A stretch of 64,000 nucleotides of DNA, taken from contig DNJC01000006.1 in assembly GCA_003490025.1 (NCBI GenBank), forward strand, positions 6,658 through 70,657, given 5' to 3'. Shown piece by piece: positions 8,943 to 19,389 of this stretch; the first letter of the stretch is position 1; every line of letters starts with the position of its first letter. Made by a program: the position numbers and the translations under genes. The stretch is from Geobacter sp. Lineage in GTDB: Bacteria > Desulfobacterota > Desulfuromonadia > Geobacterales > Geobacteraceae. The notes below the pieces were generated by a model. The model was not told where the DNA came from, ran no database searches, and worked only from the letters and a program-made list of their open reading frames with translations.

Positions 8943-10001
8943 TTGACGTGGGGGTGGATCTTGGCTCTAAACAACAGGCTTCCAGACTTGCTGGGATATA
9001 CCAACTCGCTGCTCACCTGGGTGAGCGGGCGCGGACGGATCCTGATCGTGGTGCATGACAACCCCGACCCCGATTCCCTCGCCTCGGCGATGGCCTTGAG
9101 GCATCTCTTCGCGGTCAGGCTGAACCGCGAGGCGGTCATCGCCTTCTCAGGTATGATCGGCAGGAGCGAGAACCTCGCCATGGCGAAGCTCTTGCAGATA
9201 CCGCTCACCCCGTTCCCCCTCATCGAGCTCAGGGCGTTCCAGGTGGTCTGCCTGCTGGACACCCAGCCCGGAACCGGCAACAACTCCCTTCCAGCAAATT
9301 CGCGCGTCGACATCGTCGTCGACCACCACCCGATGCGCGAGGCCAGCGCCTCCTGCAGGTGGGTCGACATCCGCCCCGACTACGGCACTACCGCGACCAT
9401 CCTCTACGAATACCTGAAGGTGCAGGGGGTGTCGCTCGGGACCAAGCTCGCCACCGCGCTCTTCTACGCCATAAAATCCGAGACGCAGGATCTCGGACGC
9501 GAGGCGAGACGGGCGGACAGGGATGCCTACCTCGTGCTCTTCCCCCTGGCCAACAAGACGCTTTTGAACAGCATCACCCGTCCGCCGCTCCCCACCGAAT
9601 ATTTCACCGCCCTGCACAGCGCGCTCGAACATGCCCGGATCTACGGCAAGGTGCTGGTCGCCTCGCTGCAGGGAGTGCAGTTCCCGGAACTCGTCTCCGA
9701 ACTGGCCGACCTCCTGGTGCGGCTGGAGGAGATCGAGACGGTCTTCTGCATGGGGCACTACAGCACCGAGATGATCCTCTCCATTAGGACCTCGAGCGAG
9801 GAGATCAATGCCGGCGAGCTGATACGCAAGATGGTCGTCGGCATCGGCAGCGCCGGCGGGCACGGAATGATGGCTGGCGGCAAGGTCGATATTATCGATG
9901 ACTCGGACTCTGCGGTCGCGGAATTGGAACGCGTCCTGACCGGCAGGCTGCTGGACGAACTGGCCGTAACGGCGCGCGAACCGGTCGCGCTGGTCCCGTA
10001 G
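8943..10001 (+). CDS. DHH-family phosphoesterase (NrnA/bifunctional nanoRNase-like)
   Basis: A 352-residue DHH/DHHA1 protein. The metal-binding motifs are HDNPDPDSLASA near residue 37 and VVDHHPM near residue 125, with a C-terminal GGHGMMAGG DHHA1 signature near 304. Proteins of this type degrade short oligonucleotides, pAp or cyclic dinucleotides; which of these applies is not visible. The start is uncertain: TTG at 8943 gives the listed length, and another TTG at 8959 is possible. It lies 52 bases before a PLP enzyme on the same strand and has a DHH relative fused to the nucleotidyltransferase at 5459. Confidence 0.85.
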   Translation: MTWGWILALNNRLPDLLGYTNSLLTWVSGRGRILIVVHDNPDPDSLASAMALRHLFAVRLNREAVIAFSGMIGRSENLAMAKLLQIPLTPFPLIELRAFQVVCLLDTQPGTGNNSLPANSRVDIVVDHHPMREASASCRWVDIRPDYGTTATILYEYLKVQGVSLGTKLATALFYAIKSETQDLGREARRADRDAYLVLFPLANKTLLNSITRPPLPTEYFTALHSALEHARIYGKVLVASLQGVQFPELVSELADLLVRLEEIETVFCMGHYSTEMILSIRTSSEEINAGELIRKMVVGIGSAGGHGMMAGGKVDIIDDSDSAVAELERVLTGRLLDELAVTAREPVALVP

Positions 10002-10053
10002 ATATTCATGAAAGCGGTTGCCAAACACCCCCGAAAATGCTAGTAAATACCGT

Positions 10054-11199
10054 ATGTCTCTCTTCCTCGATAACGCCGCAACTTCATTCCCGAAACCGGA
10101 ATCAGTATACAGGGCGATGGACGCCGCGATGCGGGAGGTCGGCGTGGCTCCCGGAAGGGGCGGCTACCGTCAGTCCCTCGCAGCCGCGCGTATCGTCTAC
10201 GAAGCGAGGTCGGCCCTGGCCCGTTTTTTCGGTGTCCGAGACTCCTCCCGCCTGATCTTCACCCACAGCGCGACCGAATCCATCAACATCGCCCTGAACG
10301 GTCTTTTAAAGCCGGGCGACCACGTGGTCTCGACCAGCGTTGAGCACAACGCCCTTTTGCGCCCGCTGCACCTGATGCGAACGCGGGGGGTGCAAGTGAC
10401 CTTCGTGCAGGCGGATCATTTCGGGGTGGTTTCGGAGCGGGAGATGGCGAAGGCGATCCGCCCCGGGACGAGGCTCGTCGCCATGGCGCACTGCTCCAAC
10501 GTCACGGGGGTCGTGCAGCCGATAGCCGAGACAGCTCGCCTGGCGCGCGAGGCGGGGGCCTTGTTCCTGGTCGACGCGGCGCAAAGCGCCGGCTTTCTCC
10601 CTGTCGATGTCGGGGCGATCGGCATAGACCTCCTCGCCGCACCCGGGCACAAGGGGCTTTTCGGCCCTCCCGGAACCGGTATCCTGACCGTGGCGGAGGG
10701 GCTGAGGCTGGAGCCGTTGCTGGTGGGCGGGACCGGCGGCAATGCGAGCAGTCCCGAGCAGCCCGAGGAGATGCCGGAGCGCCTGGAGAGCGGCACCATC
10801 AACACCCCGGCTATCGCCGGATTGAAGGCCGGTCTCGAGTTCATCGAGACTACGGGACTCGAGACGATCAGGAAGAAGGAAAAGGCCCTGGTGGACCAGC
10901 TCCTGGTGGGGTTGCGCGCCATGCCGGGGATACAGGTTTTCGGGCCGCCGCACGGGGAGCGGGGCGCCGCGGTCTCCTTCAATGCGGCCGGCCACGACCC
11001 CGCCGCGCTCGGCTATCTGCTGGACACGGGTTACGACATCGCGGTGCGCTCCGGCCTGCACTGCGCTCCCGACGTGCACCGGACCATAGGGAGCTACCCG
11101 GCCGGGACGGTGCGGGTGAGCCCCGGGTACTTCAACGCCGAGGGGGAGATCGAGTTTTTTCTGAAGGCGCTGAGGGAAATCCTGGCGGGGAAGCGGTAG
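10054..11199 (+). CDS. Class V aminotransferase / cysteine desulfurase-like protein
   Basis: A PLP-dependent enzyme of 381 residues from the preferred ATG at 10054, starting directly with the family N-terminus LFLDNAATSFPKPESV. The PLP-lysine region is APGHKGLFGPPGTG and the C-terminal substrate region contains RSGLHCAPDVH, where the Cys is the likely sulfur-accepting residue of the SufS/CsdB group. It would release sulfur from cysteine or a related substrate. A 12-residue upstream extension from 10018 is possible but lacks similarity to relatives. No SufU, IscU or sulfurtransferase partner lies alongside, so the physiological acceptor is unknown. Confidence 0.87.
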   Translation: MSLFLDNAATSFPKPESVYRAMDAAMREVGVAPGRGGYRQSLAAARIVYEARSALARFFGVRDSSRLIFTHSATESINIALNGLLKPGDHVVSTSVEHNALLRPLHLMRTRGVQVTFVQADHFGVVSEREMAKAIRPGTRLVAMAHCSNVTGVVQPIAETARLAREAGALFLVDAAQSAGFLPVDVGAIGIDLLAAPGHKGLFGPPGTGILTVAEGLRLEPLLVGGTGGNASSPEQPEEMPERLESGTINTPAIAGLKAGLEFIETTGLETIRKKEKALVDQLLVGLRAMPGIQVFGPPHGERGAAVSFNAAGHDPAALGYLLDTGYDIAVRSGLHCAPDVHRTIGSYPAGTVRVSPGYFNAEGEIEFFLKALREILAGKR

Positions 11200-11347
11200 A
11201 ACAGGCAATACCGGGCTAAATACGTATCGCTACCAAAACGACACATCGGCCTCCGGCCGGGAAGGGGATATTACGAAAAGCTCAAATCTGGCGTTCGACG
11301 AAGAGGGAAGGCATGCCGTTCAATTCAATGACGTAGAGGGGGTACAG

Positions 11348-12667
11348 ATGAAGAAGATTTACGTGCTCGACACCAACGTACTTCTATACGACCCGCAGGC
11401 GCTCACCAAGTTCGAAGACAATTCCATCATCATCCCGATCACGGTCATCGAGGAAATAGACCGTTTCAAGAAGGACATGAACGAGACCGGCCGAAACGCG
11501 CGCCAGGTCTCCCGTCTCATGGACGGCTTCCGCAAAGAGGGGTCGCTGTCGAAGGGGCTCCCGCTGGAAAACGGCGGCATGCTCAGGATCGAGATCTACG
11601 AAGAGAAGGTGATGAAGCGGCTGCCTCCCGAGTTGCGCGAGGACCGCGGCGACAACCGGATCCTCGCCGTTGCGGTCGACCTGATGGAGAGCGAGCCGGC
11701 CACCCCCGTCATCCTGGTAACCAAGGACACCAACCTCCGCATCAAGGCGGACGCCCTCGGGCTCGCCGCGCAGGATTACGAGTCGGACAAGGTCGCCATT
11801 GACGATCTGTTCAGCGGAGTCGCGAACATGGCGGTTGAAGCGGAGGTGATCGACCGCTTCTACAGCCAGGGGTGGCTGGAGCTGGAAGTGGGGCTCCTCC
11901 CCAACCAGTACGTCCTGCTCACCGAGGCGGCGAACCCGTCGCACAGCGCCGTCGCCCGCTTCGATCACGTTTCCCGCCGCATCGTGCCGCTTTCGAGGGT
12001 CGACAAGGAAGGGGTCTGGAGTCTCTTCCCGCGCAACCTCGAGCAGTCTTTCGCGCTCGACGCCCTGCTGGACGACAACGTGAAGATCGTCACCCTGGTA
12101 GGCAAGGCGGGGACCGGCAAGACCCTCCTCGCCATCGCCGCCGGCCTGCAAAAGACCGCCGAGGAGAACGTCTACAACCGTCTCCTGGTCTCCCGCCCGG
12201 TATTCCCGATGGGGCGCGACCTTGGCTTTCTCCCGGGCGACATCGAGGAGAAGCTCACCCCCTGGATGCAGCCGATCTTCGACAACGTCGAGTTGCTGCT
12301 GACCGGCCACGAGGGGGAGAAGCGCCACAGCAAGGGTTACAAGGAGCTGATGGCGATGGGGATACTGGAGATAGAGCCTCTGACCTACATCAGGGGGCGC
12401 TCCATCCCGAACCAGTACATGATCGTCGACGAGGCCCAGAACCTCACGCCGCACGAGATAAAGACCATAGTCACCAGGGCGGGGGAGGGGACCAAGATCA
12501 TCCTCACCGGCGACCCCTACCAGATCGACAACCCCTACGTCGACGCCGAGAGCAACGGCCTCACCTACGTGGTGGAGCGCCTGAAGGAGCAAACCATCTC
12601 GGCGCACATCACCATGAACAAGGGGGAGCGGAGCGAACTCGCCGAACTGGCGGCGAACCTGCTCTAG
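11348..12667 (+). CDS. PIN-PhoH family ATPase
   Basis: A 439-residue fusion of an N-terminal PIN nuclease domain (residues about 1-150, opening KIYVLDTNVLLYDP with acidic positions downstream) and a C-terminal PhoH ATPase (Walker A GKAGTGKT near residue 252; Walker B-like MIVDEAQN near 358). PhoH2-type proteins of this plan have RNA helicase and RNase activity in actinobacteria; a similar role is likely but unproven here. The protein is cytoplasmic. The gap before the gene (11200-11347) holds no recognisable feature beyond a short CGGCCTCCGGCCG palindrome. A GC-rich palindrome follows the stop. Confidence 0.92.
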   Translation: MKKIYVLDTNVLLYDPQALTKFEDNSIIIPITVIEEIDRFKKDMNETGRNARQVSRLMDGFRKEGSLSKGLPLENGGMLRIEIYEEKVMKRLPPELREDRGDNRILAVAVDLMESEPATPVILVTKDTNLRIKADALGLAAQDYESDKVAIDDLFSGVANMAVEAEVIDRFYSQGWLELEVGLLPNQYVLLTEAANPSHSAVARFDHVSRRIVPLSRVDKEGVWSLFPRNLEQSFALDALLDDNVKIVTLVGKAGTGKTLLAIAAGLQKTAEENVYNRLLVSRPVFPMGRDLGFLPGDIEEKLTPWMQPIFDNVELLLTGHEGEKRHSKGYKELMAMGILEIEPLTYIRGRSIPNQYMIVDEAQNLTPHEIKTIVTRAGEGTKIILTGDPYQIDNPYVDAESNGLTYVVERLKEQTISAHITMNKGERSELAELAANLL

Positions 12668-12701
12668 CCAGGGCTGCTCCCGACCCGGGATCATCATTAC
12701 C

Positions 12702-12730
12702 GGGAGCCCCCGTCACGGCGGGGGCTCCCG
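12702..12730. repeat. GC-rich hairpin after the PIN-PhoH gene
   Basis: GGGAGCCCCCG and CGGGGGCTCCC form an 11-bp stem with a small loop, 35 bases after the PIN-PhoH stop codon. There is no T tract, so it is either a factor-dependent 3' end or simply a stable mRNA hairpin. Confidence 0.6.
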
Positions 12731-12785
12731 CAAGCAACCAACGAGGAGTCACAGGGGGCACGATCCAGTGCCCTCTCTATTTTTT

Positions 12786-13813
<1,028 letters not shown>

Positions 13814-13814
<1 letters not shown>

Positions 13815-14641
13815 TGGAAAAGGTGCGGGCCAAGAAGGCCCTGGGACAGAATTTTCTCGTCGACGACAACGTGCTGTCGCGCATCGTCTCCTGCGTGGCG
13901 CCGACCCCAGGCGACTGCATCCTCGAGGTGGGGCCCGGGCGCGGGGCGCTCTCCAGGCTGCTGGTCGCCAGCGGAGCGCGTTATCTCGCCGTGGAGTGGG
14001 ACCGCGACCTGATCCCGCTGCTCCATGCGGAGTTCGCCGGTCTCGAGAACGTCGAGGTCGGCCACGGCGACATCCTGAGGGTCGACCTGGAGCAACTCCT
14101 CACCTCGCGCGGCGGCGGCAAGAAGTGGAAGGTCGCCGCGAACCTCCCGTACAACATCTCGTCGCAGGTGCTGTTCCGCTTCCTGGAGTGCAGTTCGCTC
14201 TTCGAGAGGCTGGTGCTGATGCTGCAAAAGGAGGTGGGGGATCGTCTCACCGCTCCCCCCAACTGCAAGGACTACGGCGCGTTGACCGTTTTGCTGCGGC
14301 TTCATTTCGACATCCGCCGCGAGTTCATCGTGAAGCCGGGGGCCTTCCGCCCCATCCCCAAGGTCGATTCCGCGGTGCTGAGCTTTATACCGCTGGGAAA
14401 ACCGCGGGCCGAGGTGGGCGACGAGGAGTTCTTCAGGAGGGTGGTCAAGGGAGCCTTCAACCAGCGCAGGAAGACGCTCCTCAATACCCTTCGCTCGGCG
14501 GGGTTCGACGACGGCGACGGCTCCCTCTGCGCCGCCCTCGCAAGGAGCGGCATCGACGGCGGCAGGCGCGGCGAGACCCTTTCGCTTGAGGAGTTCGCCA
14601 AACTTTCCAGGGAGCTTTCGGCGGGGAAAACTCTGGCGTAA
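13814..14641 (+). CDS. rsmA: 16S rRNA dimethyladenosine transferase RsmA (KsgA)
   Basis: A 275-residue SAM-dependent methyltransferase that dimethylates two adjacent adenines near the 3' end of 16S rRNA. It shows KALGQNFLVDDNVLSRIV at the N-terminus, SAM motif EVGPGRGALS near residue 37, and the catalytic motif NLPYNISSQVLF near residue 110. The TGATG overlap with tsaD indicates translational coupling of two RNA-modifying enzymes. The length is typical. Confidence 0.95.
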
Positions 14642-14699
14642 CGATGCCCGTCTGTGCTATATAAGAACGCTAATCTTTCTGCCATGGAGGGGACGACTT

Positions 14700-16052
14700 A
14701 TGAAAATATGCGTGATCGGTTCCGGCTACGTCGGTCTGGTAGCGGGTACCTGTTTTGCCGAAAGCGGCAATGATGTCATCTGCGTGGATGTGGATAAAGA
14801 GAAGATCGAAGGACTGAACCGCGGCGTCATTCCGATCTACGAGCCGGGTCTCAAGGAGATGGTGCTGCGCAACCGCGACGAGGGGAGGCTCACCTTCACC
14901 ACCGACCTCGACTGCGCCGTCAAGGAATCGCTGGTCTGCTTCATCGCGGTGGGTACCCCTCCCGGCGCCGACGGCTCAGCCGACCTGCAGTACGTCCTGA
15001 ACGTGGCCCGCGCCATCGGCCGCGCCATGGAGAGCTTCAAGATCATCGTCGACAAATCGACCGTCCCGGTAGGCACCGCCGACAAGGTGCGCGCCGCCGT
15101 CGCCGAGGAGCTGCAAAAGCGCAGCCTGCACCTCGAGTTCGACGTCGTTTCCAACCCGGAGTTCCTGAAGGAAGGGGCGGCCATCGACGACTTCATGAAG
15201 CCCGACCGCGTCGTCATCGGCAGCGACAACGTGAGGACCTCGGAGCTGATGAAGGAGCTCTATTCGCCGTTCATGCGCAAGTCCAACCGCATGCTGGTGA
15301 TGGACATCAGGAGCGCCGAGATGACGAAGTATGCGGCCAACGCCATGCTGGCGACCCGCATCACCTTCATGAACCAGATCGCCAACCTCTGCGAGATGAT
15401 GGGGGCCGACGTCATGGCGGTCCGGGAAGGGATAGGTTCCGACTCCCGTATCGGTTACGACTTCCTTTTCCCCGGCGTAGGCTACGGCGGTTCCTGCTTC
15501 CCCAAGGACGTCAAGGCGCTGGTCAGGACGGCCGACGAGTGCGACTACGACTTCATACTCTTGAAGGCTGTCGAGGAGGCTAATGCCCGTCAGAAGCGGA
15601 TCCTCTCCGACAAGATCCAGCGTCGGCTCGGCGACGGGACGGACAAGCCGCTGGCCGGGAAGAGCGTCGCAGTCTGGGGACTCTCCTTCAAGCCGCGCAC
15701 CGACGACATGCGCGACGCGCCGAGCCTCACCATCATCAACCGGCTCCTGGAGATGGGGGCCGCCGTGCAGGCCCACGACCCGGAGGCGATCAACGAGGCG
15801 AAGAAGCATTTCGGCGACCGGATCGGGTACAGCCTGAACCAGTACGAGCCGCTCAAGGGCGCCGACGCGCTGGTGATCATCACCGAGTGGAACGAGTACA
15901 GAAACCCCGACTTCGACCGGATCAAGAAACTCATGGTGAACCCGCTCATCTTCGACGGCCGGAACCTGTACCATCCGGAGCGGATGAGAGACTCCGGCTT
16001 CGAGTACCAGCCGATCGGCAGAAACGGCGGGGCCTGCTGCGAGATGGGTTAG
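14700..16052 (+). CDS. ugd: UDP-glucose 6-dehydrogenase
   Basis: A 450-residue NAD-dependent dehydrogenase that oxidises UDP-glucose to UDP-glucuronate. The Rossmann motif is MKICVIGSGYVGLVAG at the N-terminus, and the catalytic cysteine lies in GYGGSCFPKDVKAL near residue 262. The ATG at 14700 is chosen because the conserved N-terminus begins there. With the decarboxylase encoded at 16224 it would supply UDP-glucuronate and UDP-xylose for envelope polysaccharide. A pair of heptad repeat clusters separates the two genes. Confidence 0.95.
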   Translation: MKICVIGSGYVGLVAGTCFAESGNDVICVDVDKEKIEGLNRGVIPIYEPGLKEMVLRNRDEGRLTFTTDLDCAVKESLVCFIAVGTPPGADGSADLQYVLNVARAIGRAMESFKIIVDKSTVPVGTADKVRAAVAEELQKRSLHLEFDVVSNPEFLKEGAAIDDFMKPDRVVIGSDNVRTSELMKELYSPFMRKSNRMLVMDIRSAEMTKYAANAMLATRITFMNQIANLCEMMGADVMAVREGIGSDSRIGYDFLFPGVGYGGSCFPKDVKALVRTADECDYDFILLKAVEEANARQKRILSDKIQRRLGDGTDKPLAGKSVAVWGLSFKPRTDDMRDAPSLTIINRLLEMGAAVQAHDPEAINEAKKHFGDRIGYSLNQYEPLKGADALVIITEWNEYRNPDFDRIKKLMVNPLIFDGRNLYHPERMRDSGFEYQPIGRNGGACCEMG

Positions 16053-16062
16053 AACCGGTTCA

Positions 16063-16094
16063 GAGTTCAACGTTCAATGTTCAACGTTGAACCT
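16063..16094. repeat. 7-bp tandem repeat (GTTCAAC-type), first arm
   Basis: Near-perfect 7-base units AGTTCAACGTTCAATGTTCAAC, then GTTGAACC, lie just after ugd. The run is the inverted complement of the cluster at 16166-16205, so the two could pair into a long hairpin around a roughly 70-base loop. Confidence 0.75.
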
Positions 16095-16165
16095 TGGCTG
16101 GACCAGGTGAACTACCATGGCAACGAACTATCCATTGTCTACAGCACCGGCTAAAACTGGTGTTT

Positions 16166-16205
16166 AGAACATTGAACATTGAACCTTGAACGTTGAACAT
16201 TGAAT
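16166..16205. repeat. 7-bp tandem repeat (ATTGAAC-type), second arm
   Basis: About five heptad units (AGAACATTGAACATTGAACC, then TTGAACGTTGAACATTGAAT) end 18 bases before the decarboxylase start codon. The units are reverse complements of those at 16063-16094. Confidence 0.8.
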
Positions 16206-16223
16206 GGCTCCTGAGAGGTTTAT

Positions 16224-17153
16224 ATGCGTATGCTGGTAACCGGCGGCGCCGGTTTCATCGGTTCACATCTTTGCGAGAGGCTGGTGGACGAGGGGCACGA
16301 CGTCATCTGCCTCGATAACTTCTTCACCGGGAACAAGCGCAACATCGCGCACCTCCTGGATAAGCACAACTTCGAGCTGATACGCCACGACGTCACCGAG
16401 CCGATCCTCCTCGAGGTGGACCGGATCTACAACCTGGCTTGCCCGGCCTCGCCGATCCACTACCAGTACAACCCGGTCAAGACCACCAAGACCAGCGTCA
16501 TGGGTGCGATCAACATGCTGGGGATGGCGAAGAGGGTGAGGGCCCGCATCCTGCAGGCGTCTACCTCCGAGGTGTACGGGGACCCGCAGGTCCACCCCCA
16601 GCCGGAATCGTACTTGGGGAACGTCAACACGCTCGGGCCGCGCAGCTGCTACGACGAGGGGAAAAGGGTCGCCGAGACGCTGATGATGGACTACCACCGC
16701 CAGAACAACGTGGACATCAGGATCATCAGGATCTTCAACACCTACGGCCCGAAGATGGCGGAGAACGACGGCCGCGTGGTCTCCAACTTCATCCTGCAGG
16801 CGCTTAAGGGAGAAGACATCACCGTCTACGGCGAAGGGGAGCAGACCCGCTCCTTTTGCTTCGTCTCGGACCTGGTGGAGGGGATGGTCAGGATGATGGA
16901 GTGCCCCGGTTTCATCGGCCCGGTCAACCTCGGCAACCCCTGCGAGACGACCATCCTGGAGTTCGCCAGGAAGATCATCGCCCTTACCGGCTCCAAATCG
17001 AGCATCGTCTATCGCCCGCTCCCCGCCGACGACCCGAAACAGCGGCAGCCTGACATCTCGCTCGCCAAGGAGATGCTCGGCTGGGAACCCAAGGTGAGCG
17101 TCGACGAGGGGCTGAAGCTGGCCATCGATTATTTCAGAAGCATCGTGACTTAG
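16224..17153 (+). CDS. UDP-glucuronate decarboxylase (UDP-xylose synthase), SDR family
   Basis: A 309-residue extended short-chain dehydrogenase. The NAD site is [12 protein letters not shown] near residue 4, and the catalytic YxxxK is CYDEGKR near residue 149. [15 protein letters not shown] and the [14 protein letters not shown] region near residue 268 are characteristic of UDP-xylose synthases. It converts UDP-glucuronate from the adjacent ugd product to UDP-xylose. The ATG has GAGAGG upstream. A dTDP-glucose dehydratase-like activity is less likely given the pairing with ugd. Confidence 0.9.
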   Translation: MRMLVTGGAGFIGSHLCERLVDEGHDVICLDNFFTGNKRNIAHLLDKHNFELIRHDVTEPILLEVDRIYNLACPASPIHYQYNPVKTTKTSVMGAINMLGMAKRVRARILQASTSEVYGDPQVHPQPESYLGNVNTLGPRSCYDEGKRVAETLMMDYHRQNNVDIRIIRIFNTYGPKMAENDGRVVSNFILQALKGEDITVYGEGEQTRSFCFVSDLVEGMVRMMECPGFIGPVNLGNPCETTILEFARKIIALTGSKSSIVYRPLPADDPKQRQPDISLAKEMLGWEPKVSVDEGLKLAIDYFRSIVT

Positions 17154-17163
17154 GGATAGACGC

Positions 17164-17514
17164 ATGCAGAAGCGGCTTTTTTTCGTACCCGCTGCGGTAA
17201 TAATCTTCATCCTTTACTTCACCATCTTCGGTGACCGCGGACTCTTGCGCATAAACCACCTGCACCGCGACCGGGACGAGATGCAAAAGCACCTGACGGA
17301 CCTGAAGTCGGAGAACGACAAGCTGAAGAGGGAGATAGCCGCGCTGCAGTCGGACCGGCGCTACCTCGAGAGCATAGCCCGTCGCGATTTCGGCCTGGTG
17401 AGAAGCAACGAGGTGATCTACCAGTTCCCTCCCCAGGCCAGGGCCGCCGTCGCAGAGGGGGCTGAGAAGAAGGTCGAGCAGAAGACGGCAACTCCGGCGG
17501 CAACTCCCAGGTAG
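17164..17514 (+). CDS. FtsB/DivIC-family septum formation initiator
   Basis: A 116-residue bitopic membrane protein. Residues about 4-22 form one membrane segment (FFVPAAVIIFILYFTIFG), followed by a coiled coil (residues about 34-70, HLTDLKSENDKLKREIAALQ) and the family motif IARRDFGLVRSNEVIYQF near residue 76. It would join the FtsQLB divisome subcomplex. The C-terminal tail is Ala/Lys-rich. It begins ten bases after the UDP-xylose synthase stop and precedes a 58-residue protein and argS, so it likely belongs to a longer transcript. Confidence 0.88.
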   Translation: MQKRLFFVPAAVIIFILYFTIFGDRGLLRINHLHRDRDEMQKHLTDLKSENDKLKREIAALQSDRRYLESIARRDFGLVRSNEVIYQFPPQARAAVAEGAEKKVEQKTATPAATPR

Positions 17515-17544
17515 AGCCGGGCCTGGTGCAAAAAGGGGTATCGT

Positions 17545-17721
17545 ATGGGCCAAACGACTGGCAAACAGCACTGCGTGGTCTGCGCCTGGCGCGAGCACTG
17601 CAACAAGAAATTCTGCGTGGCAGACGGGGGCGCCCGCTGCCCCGATTTTACGCGTGACGTCACCATAAAGGCCGTGCCGGACACGGACCAGGATACGAAC
17701 AAGAAGGAGGAGAAGATATGA
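17545..17721 (+). CDS. Small Cys-rich conserved-looking protein (58 aa)
   Basis: A 58-codon gene starting at ATG 17545 with AAAAGGGG upstream. Its TGA overlaps the argS ATG in an ATGA junction. The core HCVVCAWREHCNKKFCVADG with a further Cys in ARCPDF gives five cysteines (C-x2-C-x5-C-x4-C-x8-C), suggesting metal binding. The C-terminus is acidic and lysine-rich. No family name is recognised. Coupling to argS supports that it is translated; a regulatory or metal-sensing role is speculation. Confidence 0.72.
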   Translation: MGQTTGKQHCVVCAWREHCNKKFCVADGGARCPDFTRDVTIKAVPDTDQDTNKKEEKI

Positions 17722-19379
17722 AGGAGCAGCTGCGCGCATGCATCCTGAAGGGAATAGAGGGGTGTTTCGCCGACGGCACGCTCGCCTCTGGAACGGTACC
17801 GGCTATCGGCGTGGAGAAACCCGCGCACCCCGAGCACGGCGACTTTTCCACCAACGTGGCCATGCAGATGGCGAAGGCGGAGCGAAAGGCGCCGCGAGCC
17901 GTCGCCGAGATCATCGTCAACAAGCTGGCCGGTTCATCTGACCTCATCGGGTCGCTCGAGATCGCCGGTCCCGGTTTCATCAACTTCTTCATCAAGGACG
18001 ACGCCTGGCGCAAGACGCTTGCCGCCATCGACCAGGCTGGCGACGCCTGGGGTAAGTCCAGCATCGGCGCGGGGAAGAAGGTGCAGGTCGAGTTCGTCTC
18101 CGCAAACCCCACCGGTCCGCTTCACATAGGGCACGGTCGCGGCGCGGCGACCGGCGACGCGGTGGCGTCGCTTCTCTTTGCCGCGGGCTTCGACGTGCAG
18201 CGCGAGTACTACATAAACGACGCCGGGAACCAGATGAACACGCTCGGCCTCTCCGGTCTTTTGCGCTACCGCCAGCTGCTGGGAGAGCAGATAGAGTTCC
18301 CGGAGAACTGCTACCAGGGCGACTACATGAAGGACATCGCCCGCGACGCGGTCACCAAGTACGGGGACCGCTTCATGAAGGTGCCGCAGGAGGAGGGGGT
18401 CGCCTTCTTCGCCAAGATGGGGGGAGACCTGATCCTGAGAGGGATCGACGAGGACCTGCAGGATTTCGGGGTCCGCTTCGACAACTGGTTCTCCGAGCAG
18501 TCCCTTTTCGACGACGGGAAGGTGAAGTCGGCCATCGAGGAGATGCAGGGAAAAGGACTCATCTACGAGCAGGAGGGAGCCCTCTGGTTCCGGACCACCG
18601 ACTACGGCGACGACAAGGACCGCGTCGTGGTGAGAAGCAACGGCGTCACCACCTATTTCGCCTCCGATATCGCCTATCACCGCGACAAGTTCGCCCGCGG
18701 CTTCGACTGGGTCATCGACGTCTGGGGCGCCGACCACCACGGCTACGTCCCGCGGCTCAAGGGGATCGTGCAGGGGCTCGGGCATGACGCCGACGACCTC
18801 GGCATCATCCTGGTGCAGCTCGTCTCGCTTTTGCGCGACGGCGTACCGGTAGCCATGTCCACGAGGAGCGGCGAGTTCGTGACGCTGAAGGAGGTTGTCG
18901 ACGAGGTCGGCCGCGACGCGGCGCGCTTTTTCTTCCTGATGAGACGCTCGGACAGCCAGCTCGACTTCGACCTGGAACTCGCCAAGCGCCAGAGCAACGA
19001 CAACCCCGTCTACTACGTGCAGTACGCGCACGCCAGGATCAGGAGCATCTTCGACACGGCGCGGGAGAGGGGAGTCGTGCCGTGCTTCGACGACGTCCGT
19101 CTGGAACTGCTCCAGAGCGCGGACGACATGAGCCTGATAAAGAAACTCTCCGTCTACCCGGAGATCCTGGAAGGGGCGGCGGTCAACTTCGAACCGCACC
19201 GGATCACGTACTATCTGCAGGAGCTGGCTGGCGAATTCCACAGCTTCTACAACAAAAGCCGCGTGATCACCGAGGAACCGGCACTGACGCAGGCAAGGCT
19301 GTTCCTGCTGCACTGCGTTGCCGTCACCCTCAAAAACGCGCTTACCGTACTCGGTATCTCGGCTCCGGAAAGGATGTAG
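17718..19379 (+). CDS. argS: Arginyl-tRNA synthetase
   Basis: A 553-residue class I aminoacyl-tRNA synthetase with the Arg N-terminal domain (residues about 1-85), the HIGH signature in NPTGPLHIGHGRGAA near residue 129, and the anticodon-binding DALR domain at the C-terminus. The KMSKS-equivalent loop is AMSTRSGEFV, a degenerate form common in ArgRS. It is translationally coupled to the small Cys-rich gene by ATGA. The SPOR gene starts 11 bases later. Confidence 0.96.
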   Translation: MKEQLRACILKGIEGCFADGTLASGTVPAIGVEKPAHPEHGDFSTNVAMQMAKAERKAPRAVAEIIVNKLAGSSDLIGSLEIAGPGFINFFIKDDAWRKTLAAIDQAGDAWGKSSIGAGKKVQVEFVSANPTGPLHIGHGRGAATGDAVASLLFAAGFDVQREYYINDAGNQMNTLGLSGLLRYRQLLGEQIEFPENCYQGDYMKDIARDAVTKYGDRFMKVPQEEGVAFFAKMGGDLILRGIDEDLQDFGVRFDNWFSEQSLFDDGKVKSAIEEMQGKGLIYEQEGALWFRTTDYGDDKDRVVVRSNGVTTYFASDIAYHRDKFARGFDWVIDVWGADHHGYVPRLKGIVQGLGHDADDLGIILVQLVSLLRDGVPVAMSTRSGEFVTLKEVVDEVGRDAARFFFLMRRSDSQLDFDLELAKRQSNDNPVYYVQYAHARIRSIFDTARERGVVPCFDDVRLELLQSADDMSLIKKLSVYPEILEGAAVNFEPHRITYYLQELAGEFHSFYNKSRVITEEPALTQARLFLLHCVAVTLKNALTVLGISAPERM

Positions 19380-19389
19380 GGGGGCTGCC

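Noticed and set aside
16063..16205. CRISPR array from the heptad repeats
   Set aside because: The units are 7 bp and tandem without unique spacers, and no cas genes are present.
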